Shown here: positions 7,000 to 14,570 of the stretch, piece by piece
Numbering within the stretch: the stretch's first letter is position 1
Layout: each line of letters starts with the position of its first letter
Assembly (NCBI RefSeq): GCF_009834025.1
Contig: NZ_CP047156.1
Span: 1,302,001 to 1,366,000 of the forward strand
DNA from: Epidermidibacterium keratini
Lineage (GTDB): Bacteria > Actinomycetota > Actinomycetes > Mycobacteriales > Antricoccaceae
Direction of reading: 5' to 3'
Length of the DNA: 64,000 bases
Program-made: the position numbers and the translations under genes
The notes under the pieces: generated by a model
What the model saw: only the letters and a program-made list of their open reading frames with translations
What the model was told of the DNA's origin: nothing
The model's database searches: none

Positions 7000-8646
7000 G
7001 TGCTCAAGAAGCTCGCTATCGGACTGCTCGCACTGGCGCTGGTAGCACCGTTCCTGTCGATGGTCGGGATCGGGCTGCTGATGAACCCCGCCGCGACCTG
7101 GGCCTGCACCGTGCCCGGCGGCGGACTGCAAGTCGGCGAGGTGCCCGACGAGCTCGCCGTCGAAACGCGCGATGGGGAGTCGTTCACGCTGAACAAGAAG
7201 CAACTCACGCACGCGGCCACGATCATCGAGACCGGCTCCGGCGTCGAGGGCGTGAACCGTGACGGACTCCAGATCGCGCTGATGGCCGCACTGACCGAGT
7301 CGACCCTGCGGCAGCTGTCGAACACGAGCGTCTACCCGGAGTCAGCGGACTACCCGAACGATGGCGATGGCAGCGACAACGACAGCCTGGGGTTGTTCCA
7401 GATGCGCCCGCAGGCCGGGTGGGGGTCGGTCCCAGAGCTGATGGCCCCCGAGTATCAGGCGCGAGCGTTCTTCGGCGGCCCGGACGGCCCGAACCATCCC
7501 TCGCCGCGCGGGCTGCTGGACATCCCCGGCTGGCAAGACATGGGCAAAGGCGAGGCCGCCCAAGCCGTGGAGGTCTCGGCGTTCCCCGACCGGTACGAGA
7601 ACTACAGCCCCGTCGCCGTCACGATCCTCGACACCCTCCTCGGCACCACAGGCACGAACGTCGAAACTGACCCTGGTGTGGTGCCTGCTGTGGCCGGGGC
7701 GGCGGAGTCTTCGCGGGTGGTGTTCCCTCTGCCCGAGGGCACGTGGACGGCGACCGACCCGTACGGGCCGCGCACCCACCCGATCACCGGGGAGCAGTCC
7801 TTCCACACCGGCAGCGACTTCGCCGCCCCGGACGGCACGCCCATCCTCGCCGCCGCCGACGGCACGGTCACCGTCGCCGAGTACACCGATGCGTGGGGCG
7901 GGAAGGTCGTCATCGAACATCAGGTCGGCGGCGAGCAGGTCGCCACCGGGTACATCCATTCCTGGGCCGACGGCATCCACGTCGAGGCCGGCGATAGGGT
8001 GCGGGCCGGGCAGCACATCGCCGACGTCGGCTCCTCGGGCCAGTCCACCGGCCCGCACCTGCACCTTGAGGTCTATGTCGGGGGCACCGGCGGTGAGCAC
8101 ACCGACCCCGCCGCCTGGCTGAACGCCCACGACGCCGCGGACCTGCCCGAGGCCGAGACCGGCCCACCGGCCGGCGACTGCGACCCCGACAGCAATGGGC
8201 CTGGTGGGGAGCCTGACCCTGCCCCGGCCGGTGACCCGGATGAGCTGGTCGACGACCCGACCAGTAACGGGCAGATCACCCGCCGCACCCTGCACCTGTA
8301 TCAGCAGACGATCGCGGCGTTCCCCGAGACGACCTGGTCGTGCTACTCGCCACGGCCGGGCACGGTCTCGGAGCACCCGCTGGGTCGGGCCTGCGATATC
8401 GCGTTCGGCAACGCCATCGGGCAGATGCCCACGCCCGCGCAGATCGAGGCGGGCTGGGAAGTCACGAACTGGATGAAAGACCACGCCGAGACCCTCGGAG
8501 TCGACTACCTCATCTGGCAGGACAAGATCTGGTCCCTCGCCCGTGACGACGAGGGCTGGCGCGACTACACGCGCGGCACCGATATCACCACGAGGCATCA
8601 AGACCACCTCCACGTCACCCTCGCCGATTCGGGTGGTGGGGCCTGA
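7000..8646 (+). CDS. Conjugative cell-wall hydrolase with three enzyme-like domains
   Basis: A 548-aa secreted or anchored protein. Residues 4-28 are a hydrophobic signal anchor. Residues ~60-200 resemble a lysozyme-like transglycosylase (LQIALMAALTESTLRQLSN, then SLGLFQMRPQAGWG). Residues ~245-370 are an M23 endopeptidase with the zinc ligands in HTGSDFAAPDGTPI (about 268) and GPHLHLEV (about 352). The C-terminal ~110 residues (EHPLGRACDIAF at about 457, DHLHV at about 534) look like an M15-type D-Ala-D-Ala peptidase-like domain. It would open peptidoglycan for the mating pore. The GTG at 7000 is placed six bases after AAAGGAGG. Confidence 0.85.
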   Translation: MLKKLAIGLLALALVAPFLSMVGIGLLMNPAATWACTVPGGGLQVGEVPDELAVETRDGESFTLNKKQLTHAATIIETGSGVEGVNRDGLQIALMAALTESTLRQLSNTSVYPESADYPNDGDGSDNDSLGLFQMRPQAGWGSVPELMAPEYQARAFFGGPDGPNHPSPRGLLDIPGWQDMGKGEAAQAVEVSAFPDRYENYSPVAVTILDTLLGTTGTNVETDPGVVPAVAGAAESSRVVFPLPEGTWTATDPYGPRTHPITGEQSFHTGSDFAAPDGTPILAAADGTVTVAEYTDAWGGKVVIEHQVGGEQVATGYIHSWADGIHVEAGDRVRAGQHIADVGSSGQSTGPHLHLEVYVGGTGGEHTDPAAWLNAHDAADLPEAETGPPAGDCDPDSNGPGGEPDPAPAGDPDELVDDPTSNGQITRRTLHLYQQTIAAFPETTWSCYSPRPGTVSEHPLGRACDIAFGNAIGQMPTPAQIEAGWEVTNWMKDHAETLGVDYLIWQDKIWSLARDDEGWRDYTRGTDITTRHQDHLHVTLADSGGGA

Positions 8647-8912
8647 TGGACGTGTTCCCCGATTTCGAGGGCCTGGGCGGCATCGGCGACCTGGAAGAGG
8701 TCATCGGCGCCCTGTTGACGTTCGTGCTCATCATCGCGGTGCTGATGCTCATTATTTCCGGCATCGTCTGGGCGATCGCGTCTGCGTCCGGGAACTACGC
8801 CGCCGCCGGCAAGGCCCGCACCGGCGTGCTCGTCGCCCTCGGGGCGGCGATCCTCGCCGGCGCCGGGGTCACGTGGATGAACTGGTTGATCGGCATCGGC
8901 CAACAACTCTGA
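8646..8912 (+). CDS. Small pilin-like membrane protein (first of a pair)
   Basis: An 88-aa protein starting on the last base of the previous stop. It has two hydrophobic helices (LLTFVLIIAVLMLIISGIVW and ARTGVLVALGAAILAGAGV) joined by a small basic loop (SGNYAAAGKA), the layout of VirB2-type pilins and of the DUF6112-like ICE proteins. Its neighbour at 9042 has the same plan, so the two are probably tandem paralogues. A strong hairpin follows directly, suggesting a transcript end or processing site between them. Confidence 0.72.
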   Translation: MDVFPDFEGLGGIGDLEEVIGALLTFVLIIAVLMLIISGIVWAIASASGNYAAAGKARTGVLVALGAAILAGAGVTWMNWLIGIGQQL

Positions 8913-8932
8913 ACCCCTGCGCTGAAGCTGCT

Positions 8933-8964
8933 GCGCCCGCCCCCGGTCTTGTGGGGGCGGGCGC
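8933..8964. terminator. GC-rich hairpin between the two pilin-like genes
   Basis: GCGCCCGCCCCC (8933-8944) pairs perfectly with GGGGGCGGGCGC (8953-8964) across an eight-base loop. There is no T-run. It is followed 24 bp later by a GTGCACCTG element, the same order as at 14020-14085. It is probably a terminator or an RNA-processing hairpin. Confidence 0.55.
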
Positions 8965-8987
8965 TGCTGCGTGTCTGGCGGGGTCGG

Positions 8988-8996
8988 GTGCACCTG
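8988..8996 (+). promoter_or_regulatory. GTGCACCTG element, copy 3
   Basis: The copy lies 45 bp before the ATG at 9042, after the hairpin at 8933-8964. Here a separate ribosome-binding site (GAAGGAG) is present further downstream. Confidence 0.5.
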
Positions 8997-9041
8997 GTCG
9001 AGAGAACACCTCTGTCTCATCTGTCGAAGGAGCGCCCTGCC

Positions 9042-9368
9042 ATGACCATCACGACCCTCGCCACCTGGACCCTCGCCCGCTTGGCGATGCTCCCGATGCA
9101 GATCGACATCGACCCCAACGACTCGGGGCTGCCCGGCATCGACCAGCTGCGCACCATCGTCGGTGCCGTCATGACCGTCGGCCTCATCCTGTCCGTCCTC
9201 GCGCTGATCGTCTCGGCGATCGTGTGGGGCTTCGGCTCCAACTCCAGCAACCCCCACCTGGCCGGCCGCGGCAAGATCGGCGTCTTGATCTCCTGCGGTG
9301 CGGCGGTGATCTGCGGTGCCGCGGTCACGCTGATCAATTTCTTCTGGGGCGTCGGCCAGGCCGTCTGA
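9042..9368 (+). CDS. Small pilin-like membrane protein (second of a pair, DUF6112-like)
   Basis: A 108-aa protein with a short N-terminal hydrophobic stretch, a segment IDIDPNDSGLPGIDQLRTIV, then two membrane helices (GAVMTVGLILSVLALIVSAIVW and IGVLISCGAAVICGAAVTLI) around the loop SNSSNPHLAGRGK. The plan matches the preceding 88-aa protein. The start has GAAGGAG eleven bases upstream. As a VirB2-type subunit it would contribute to the mating channel or a short pilus (inference from size, topology and neighbours). Confidence 0.75.
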   Translation: MTITTLATWTLARLAMLPMQIDIDPNDSGLPGIDQLRTIVGAVMTVGLILSVLALIVSAIVWGFGSNSSNPHLAGRGKIGVLISCGAAVICGAAVTLINFFWGVGQAV

Positions 9369-9398
9369 ACCCGCCTATCTGTGTGAGGGAGGTCTGTG

Positions 9399-10832
9399 AT
9401 GGCGCTGTGCGATGTTCCCGTCATCTCCACGGTCTGCGACTCCGCCGGTGAAGCGGCCGCGTCGCTGATCGCCGCCCCGTTCGACTGGTTCGCGCAGGCC
9501 GTCGGCGGGGCGGCGGGCTGGCTGATCGAGGCCATGTGGACAGTGTTTGACACGACCACGCTGGTCGACGTCACCCAAGAGGGGTACGTGTCGGTGTACA
9601 ACCTGCTGTTCGGGATCGGCGTGTTCATCGTGCTGATCTTCTTCTGCTTCCAGCTCATCCTCGGCCTGATCCGCCGCGACCCCACCGCGCTGTCCCGCGC
9701 CGCCCTCGGGGCCGGCAAGGCCGTGCTCGGCTCCTTCGTGGTCATCACCCTGGCCGCGCTCGCGCTGGAGATCACCGACCAGTTGACCATCGGGATCATC
9801 CAAGCCGCCGGCGAGACCACGGCCACGATGGGCGACAAGATCATCCTGCTGGCCGCCGGACTGACCGCCATCAACATCTCCGCCCCCGGTGTCGGGGCGA
9901 TCGTGACGATCTTCCTCGGCGGGCTCATGGTCGCCGCGGTCGCGATCGTGTGGTTCTCGCTGCTGATCCGCAAGGCTCTGCTGCTGATCGCGATCGTGCT
10001 CGCCCCGCTCGCGTTCGCTGGTGCGGCGTGGGATGCCACCCGCGGGTGGATCGGGAAGTGGGCGGCGTTCGTACTCGCCCTCATCATCTCCAAGCTGGTG
10101 CTCGTGGTGGTGTTCCTCATCGCGATCACCCAGATGGCAACCCCCATCGAGGCGGACCTGACGGCGATCACCGAGCCAATCACCGGCATCGTCATGCTCG
10201 CGATCGCCGCCTTCGCCCCCTACATGGTCTACCGGGTCATCGCGTTCCTCGGCTTCGACCTCTACAACACCATGGGATCGGAACAAGAAGCCAAGAACGC
10301 CATGAACCGACCCGTCCCGGTGCCCGGCACACCGCAAGGCGAAGGCCCGAAGAAGATCCTCGACACCAACGGCAACGGCGGCGGAGGAGGTGGGGGCGGG
10401 GGTGACGAACCGCCCCCACCCGGAGGCGGAAACCCACCCGGCGGTGGCGGCGGCGGTGGGGGCACGCCGCCACCACCAGGCGGCGGAGCAGATGCCGGAG
10501 CAGGTGCGGGCGGTGCGGGCGCCGGCGGTTCGGCGGCCGGTGCGGGAGCTGCCGCGGGACCGGTCGCGGCGGTGGTCATCGGCGCGGAGGTCGCGAAGAA
10601 GGCCGCGACGGCCGGCCCCGAGGCCGGCAAGCAGATCGGCGCCCAGGCCGAGGCCGCCACCGACGGCGCCAACCAGAACACCGGCAACACCAACACCAGC
10701 GGGAACGGTGAGAGCGGTGGGAGTGGGCCGGGCGCGCAGGCACCGCCGCGCAGCACCCCGCAGCCGAACCTGCCGACCGGCCCGAAGCCCGACGACGGGC
10801 CCAGTAAGCCGCCGACCGGTGGGAAGGAGTGA
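9399..10832 (+). CDS. VirB6/TrbL-like channel protein with glycine/proline-rich tail
   Basis: A 477-aa polytopic protein. Residues 55-290 hold about six membrane helices (LLFGIGVFIVLIFFCFQLIL, AVLGSFVVITLAALAL, AIVTIFLGGLMVAAVAIVW, LLLIAIVLAPLAFAGAAW). The W-x(5)-W motif DATRGWIGKWAAFV is common in TrbL/VirB6 proteins. The last ~160 residues are almost entirely Gly, Pro, Ala and Asn with long glycine runs, so disordered and probably cytoplasmic. The ATG at 9399 follows GGGAGG. The gene ends four bases into the start region of the next gene. Confidence 0.8.
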   Translation: MALCDVPVISTVCDSAGEAAASLIAAPFDWFAQAVGGAAGWLIEAMWTVFDTTTLVDVTQEGYVSVYNLLFGIGVFIVLIFFCFQLILGLIRRDPTALSRAALGAGKAVLGSFVVITLAALALEITDQLTIGIIQAAGETTATMGDKIILLAAGLTAINISAPGVGAIVTIFLGGLMVAAVAIVWFSLLIRKALLLIAIVLAPLAFAGAAWDATRGWIGKWAAFVLALIISKLVLVVVFLIAITQMATPIEADLTAITEPITGIVMLAIAAFAPYMVYRVIAFLGFDLYNTMGSEQEAKNAMNRPVPVPGTPQGEGPKKILDTNGNGGGGGGGGGDEPPPPGGGNPPGGGGGGGGTPPPPGGGADAGAGAGGAGAGGSAAGAGAAAGPVAAVVIGAEVAKKAATAGPEAGKQIGAQAEAATDGANQNTGNTNTSGNGESGGSGPGAQAPPRSTPQPNLPTGPKPDDGPSKPPTGGKE

Positions 10833-10837
10833 TCCTC

Positions 10838-12310
10838 GTGAGCAACAAGCACAGCGCCGAAGAAGCGCGTACGGGCACCGACCTGGTGCCGGTGAAATTC
10901 AGCAGATTGACTCGCCGCGGCATCTTGCTGGGATTGTCCGCGACCCAGCTGGCGACCCTCGCCGTCGGAGTGCTGTCCCTGGTGGGCGCGTTCTACGCCG
11001 GCGGGATGCTCATCGCCTACACCGCCCCGATCTGGGTGTCCTCGATCGTGCTGACCTGGATGCCCGTCGCCGGGCGCCCGGTCGTGGAATGGGTGCCCGT
11101 GGCCGCCTGGTGGCTGTGGCGGACCACCGGCGGACAGTTGGCCTACCGGCGCCGCATCGTCGCTCCGAGGCCGGCGGGCACGCTCGCGCTGCCCGGTGAC
11201 ATGGCGCGGCTGCGCGAGCACGTCGACCCGCAGAGCGGGGCGGGCATGATCCACGACCCTCACCAGGCGACGCTGACGGTGGTGTGCGAGATCCGCCATC
11301 CCGCGTTCGTGCTCCTCGATCCCGGCGAGCAGGCCCGCCGGGTCTCCTCCTGGGGGCGGGTGCTGGCCAGCGTCTGCCGGTCCGGGCGGATCGCGACCGT
11401 GCAGGTGCTGGAGCGCACCCTGCCGGACTCGGGCACGGGCCTGGCCGAATGGTGGGCCGCCCACGGCAGCCAGGACGACTCCTTCGCATCGAGGACGTAT
11501 GCCGAGCTGATCGAGCGCGCCGGGCCCGCCGGGGAGCGTCACGCCACCACGATCAGCCTCAGCCTGGATATGAAGACGGCGGCCCGGCAGATCCGGACCG
11601 CCGGCGGCGGGCTGCGGGGCGCGGCCGCGGTGCTGCGCCAGGAGATGAGCACACTGACCGCGGCGCTGCGCTCGGCGGACCTGACCCCTGCCGGGTGGCT
11701 GAGCCCGGGGCAGATCGCCGTGATCCTGCGCAGCGCCTACGACCCGGCCGTCGCCGCGACCCTGGAGCGGCACGGGGAGATCGGCCAGTCGCTGGCCACC
11801 GCCGGCCCGGTCGCGGTGACCGAGACCTGGACGAGGCTGCGCACCGATACCGGCTACCACGTCGTGCTCTGGATCAGCGAGTGGCCCCGCTCGATGGTGT
11901 ATCCGGGGTTCCTCGCCCCGCTGGTGCTCTCCTCAGGGATCGGGCGATCCCTGTCGCTGCTCTACACCCCGCTGCGCACCGATCAGGCTGCCCGTGACAT
12001 CCGCAAGAAGAAGGTCGAGCACATCTCCGATGCCGCGCAGCGCCGCCGGATCGGACAGATCGAGGACGCCGCCCAGACCGCCGAATACACCGACGTGCTC
12101 CAGCAGGAAGCTGACCTCACCGCCGGGCACGGCGTGCTGCGCGTGACCGGTCTGGTCGCCGTCTCGGCGCCCACCATCGAGGAACTGGACGCCGCGGTCG
12201 CCGCGGTCGAGCAGGCCGCCATCCAGGCCTCCTGCGAAACCCGCCGCCTCGTCGGCCAGCAGGCCGCCGCGTTCACAGCCGCGGCCTTGCCCCTGACCCG
12301 GCCCGTATGA
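10838..12310 (+). CDS. PrgI/SCO6880-family conjugation protein
   Basis: A 490-aa protein starting at a GTG eight bases after AAGGAG. It has two N-terminal membrane helices (GLSATQLATLAVGVLSLVGA and MLIAYTAPIWVSSIVLTWM) followed by a large soluble region with the segments RPVVEWVPVAAWWLWRTTGG and GDMARLREHV that mark SCO6880/PrgI-like proteins. In Gram-positive conjugation systems a PrgI-like membrane part precedes the VirB4 ATPase, which fits the gene order here. No Walker motif is present in this protein. Confidence 0.78.
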   Translation: MSNKHSAEEARTGTDLVPVKFSRLTRRGILLGLSATQLATLAVGVLSLVGAFYAGGMLIAYTAPIWVSSIVLTWMPVAGRPVVEWVPVAAWWLWRTTGGQLAYRRRIVAPRPAGTLALPGDMARLREHVDPQSGAGMIHDPHQATLTVVCEIRHPAFVLLDPGEQARRVSSWGRVLASVCRSGRIATVQVLERTLPDSGTGLAEWWAAHGSQDDSFASRTYAELIERAGPAGERHATTISLSLDMKTAARQIRTAGGGLRGAAAVLRQEMSTLTAALRSADLTPAGWLSPGQIAVILRSAYDPAVAATLERHGEIGQSLATAGPVAVTETWTRLRTDTGYHVVLWISEWPRSMVYPGFLAPLVLSSGIGRSLSLLYTPLRTDQAARDIRKKKVEHISDAAQRRRIGQIEDAAQTAEYTDVLQQEADLTAGHGVLRVTGLVAVSAPTIEELDAAVAAVEQAAIQASCETRRLVGQQAAAFTAAALPLTRPV

Positions 12311-12316
12311 GCCGGC

Positions 12317-13015
12317 TCAGTTGTCCTTCGGGGGCTTCTCCTGTGCTAGGAGTTGGGAGAAGTGCGCGTCGTTTGGGGCGATATCTGGTCGGAGCCAGTG
12401 CATGACCTGATACGTGTTGTTCACCAACATGAAGCCGTCCGACGCCATCGCACCGGCGGAGAAGACAACCTGATCATCTCCGAGCGCGTCCAGCAATTCG
12501 GCGTTGTCATCGCCATGGACGAGGTCACCGTAGAGGAACATACGTGCGATCTCGTTGTCCCAGGCATTGACACGAACCCCGGCTGCTTCTGGGTCGATCG
12601 GGGCCTGCATAATCCGCATTCGGCGAGGCGGGTACTGCGCCCAGTTCTCACGCAACTGTGTCAAATGCTCAGAGACATTGGTGGCGTCCGCCGGCCGAAA
12701 GTACTCCAACGCGGCAAGAACCGTTACCCATGCGAGCCGGTCGCCCTTCTTCGTGAGCGTGAGTGGACGGATCAGTGTGAGTGCGTAAGCCACCTGCTCT
12801 TTGGGAGGAATGACCTGGCGAATGCCTGCCAGAGACGACTGGCCTGTGGCTTGATCGACAACGAAGTTCATGTGCAGCTGTTGCCCCAGGTTCATCGCAT
12901 CGTCACGACGTGCGAGCTCGCACGAGAAGAGCTCTTCCGCTCGGCGTTTGAACAGTCGCAGGGTCTGAGTGTGCCTCGCTGCGAGCTGATCGCTGGCCCT
13001 ATCCTCACCGCTCAT
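12317..13015 (-). CDS. Unrecognised cargo protein inserted in the conjugation operon
   Basis: A 232-aa soluble protein on the opposite strand between two conjugation genes, tail to tail with the previous one. The start has GGAGGAG just upstream. Base composition looks clearly lower in GC than the flanks. The N-terminal third is charged and helical (HTQTLRLFKRRAEELF, CELARRDDAMNLGQQLHM); the middle carries LIRPLTLTKKGDRLAWVTVL and the C-terminal part EIARMFLYGDLVHGDDNAEL. I see no catalytic motif, signal peptide or membrane helix. Strand, composition and position mark it as a separately acquired gene. Anti-defence, entry exclusion and toxin-like roles are all possible and none is shown. Confidence 0.75.
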   Translation of the reverse strand: MSGEDRASDQLAARHTQTLRLFKRRAEELFSCELARRDDAMNLGQQLHMNFVVDQATGQSSLAGIRQVIPPKEQVAYALTLIRPLTLTKKGDRLAWVTVLAALEYFRPADATNVSEHLTQLRENWAQYPPRRMRIMQAPIDPEAAGVRVNAWDNEIARMFLYGDLVHGDDNAELLDALGDDQVVFSAGAMASDGFMLVNNTYQVMHWLRPDIAPNDAHFSQLLAQEKPPKDN

Positions 13016-13082
13016 GTGCTCCTCCGGCTGGTTCGTGCTCTGAATGCGTACCTCTCGATCACCACAGTCAAGGGGAGGAACC

Positions 13083-14003
13083 GTGCCTACATTCTACGAT
13101 CCCGTCGCCGACGCCGAGGAGGCATCGCAGGCGCTGCGCGGCCTGGCGCACGCCAGCCGCGACTTCACCCACCCCGAGGACGCCTACGGGGTGATTGGGG
13201 ACCTGCTGGCCGGGGTGCGCTCGATGCAGCAGTCGATCCAGCAGCTCGCCACCCGCCACGCCCGCCATGACGGGCGCGCCTTCGACGATGCCGGAGACCC
13301 CGCCGCCGGTATCCGTGATGCCCGCCTGGCCGCCGGGGAGCTCTCCGAGGCCGCTGCCGCCCTGGACCGTGTCGAGGAGGGGCTTAACCGTGCCTCGCAG
13401 GCTGCCGGTCGCATCGCCTGGCACCCCGCCCCGCCCGCACCCGCCGAGACGGAGATGACCAGGGTTCAGGGGCCGGTGTCGCGGTGGGTGAACATCGTCT
13501 TCCTCCAGGGCGGTGAAGCCGATGCGGTGCTGTGGCTGATCGACTGTGACGGCCCGGACGCCGCGATCGAGCACCTGGCCGGCTTCGACTACGGCGAGGA
13601 GACCACGGACGCGGCCATGCTCAACGGCTACGTCTACGACACCCCACCGATCGGGGCGCTGGACAAGGAAGCACGCACGGGAGAGTACACGCTGACCTAC
13701 AACCCGGACCTCGGCCACGTCGCCCTCTACCGCCACCACCAGATCGCGCCCGAGGACAGCCTCGACACCGACACCCCCGCACCGACCATGGACCCCGACA
13801 TGGGCAGTGCCGGCGGTGCCGCCTCGGCCGGGACTGCGATGGGCGCGGCGGGTGCTGCCGCTGCGGCGCTCTCTGATCGCGGGGTACGCGCCACCGGACG
13901 AGAAGCGGGCAGTGCCGCCGGGCGTGGGCCGGTGAGCGAGGGGTCCTGGTTCGAGCATCCGGGCGTCGCGGCGGTCAAGCGTGACCGCGGCCTCGGCCTC
14001 TGA
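13083..14003 (+). CDS. Conserved ICE protein with shared C-terminal tail
   Basis: A 306-aa protein starting at a GTG after GGGGAGGAACC. Residues 1-110 are helical (ADAEEASQALRGLAHASRDF, VRSMQQSIQQLATRHARH, ELSEAAAALDRVEEGLNRAS), reminiscent of the next gene's product. A middle region (SRWVNIVFLQGGEADAVLWL, DCDGPDAAIEHLAGFDYGEE) looks like a small alpha/beta domain. The Ala/Gly-rich tail ends in R-D-R-G-L-G-L. I do not recognise a family. The helical N-terminus and the tail suggest a protein handled by, or exported through, the secretion system (inference). Confidence 0.72.
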   Translation: MPTFYDPVADAEEASQALRGLAHASRDFTHPEDAYGVIGDLLAGVRSMQQSIQQLATRHARHDGRAFDDAGDPAAGIRDARLAAGELSEAAAALDRVEEGLNRASQAAGRIAWHPAPPAPAETEMTRVQGPVSRWVNIVFLQGGEADAVLWLIDCDGPDAAIEHLAGFDYGEETTDAAMLNGYVYDTPPIGALDKEARTGEYTLTYNPDLGHVALYRHHQIAPEDSLDTDTPAPTMDPDMGSAGGAASAGTAMGAAGAAAAALSDRGVRATGREAGSAAGRGPVSEGSWFEHPGVAAVKRDRGLGL

Positions 14004-14019
14004 CCCGACTACCTCCCGT

Positions 14020-14050
14020 GGTGCCGCCGCCCTGTGGGGTCGGCGGCACC
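14020..14050. terminator. Hairpin ahead of the 148-aa gene
   Basis: GGTGCCGCCG (14020-14029) and CGGCGGCACC (14041-14050) form a perfect 10-bp stem with an 11-base loop. No T-run follows. A GTGCACCTG element begins 27 bp later, repeating the order seen at 8933-8996. Confidence 0.5.
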
Positions 14051-14076
14051 GGCATGTCCGTGACCGGGCGGGTGGG

Positions 14077-14085
14077 GTGCACCTG
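14077..14085 (+). promoter_or_regulatory. GTGCACCTG element, copy 4
   Basis: The copy lies 38 bp before the ATG at 14124, after the hairpin at 14020-14050, with a separate GGGAGG ribosome-binding site downstream. Confidence 0.5.
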
Positions 14086-14123
14086 CACCACATCCCCGTC
14101 GTTCTCGTGCCTGGGAGGCCATC

Positions 14124-14570
14124 ATGTCCGCCGTCTACTATCCCGCCGCGTTCGCCACCGAGGCCGCCCGCAACCTGCGCCACCTCGCCGCGGACAGTGA
14201 ACTGCAGGCCACGGGTCCCGGCACCGCCACACTGCTGGGCGACCTGCGCGATGCGGCCACGGCGATGCGGGAGGCGATCGACCGGATCGCCGTCGCCCAC
14301 ACCCTCCCCGGCGCCCCGGCCCTCGCACGGGATACCGGGCTGCAGATCGGTGACGAGCTCCATCAGGCCGGCACCGCACTGGAGGAGACCACGACCCGCC
14401 TGACCGGTGCCGTCACCGCCATCGAACACCCCACCACCGTTCCGAAGCACACGACGCGGCGTTCCCTGCGCGCGGGGAGGCAGGCGCGGGTCGCGCAGCC
14501 GGCAGGGTCGTGGTTCGACCCGCACCCCGCCGGGTCCAGCAGAGGTCAGGGGCGGGGGTTGGGACTGTGA
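14124..14570 (+). CDS. Small helical ICE protein with shared C-terminal tail
   Basis: A 148-aa protein, mostly alpha-helical (FATEAARNLRHLAADSEL, LLGDLRDAATAMREAIDRIA, ELHQAGTALEETTTRLTGAV), resembling the N-terminal helical part of the 306-aa protein just upstream. A basic tail follows (TTRRSLRAGRQARVAQ), then SWFDPHP and the ending G-R-G-L-G-L. The upstream protein likewise has GSWFEHPGV followed by R-G-L-G-L, so the two share a C-terminal module. The stop overlaps the VirB4-like start (GTGA). Confidence 0.72.
   Translation: MSAVYYPAAFATEAARNLRHLAADSELQATGPGTATLLGDLRDAATAMREAIDRIAVAHTLPGAPALARDTGLQIGDELHQAGTALEETTTRLTGAVTAIEHPTTVPKHTTRRSLRAGRQARVAQPAGSWFDPHPAGSSRGQGRGLGL

Noticed and set aside
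10381-10520. Possible tandem repeat array or CRISPR in the GGC/CCA-rich stretch
   Set aside because: It is low-complexity coding for the Gly/Pro tail of the VirB6-like protein; there are no regular spacers or repeats.
10262-11860. A 532-aa minus-strand ORF rich in Pro and Gly
   Set aside because: It lies antisense to the VirB6-like and SCO6880-like genes, has no domain, and its composition follows from the opposite strand's glycine-rich codons.
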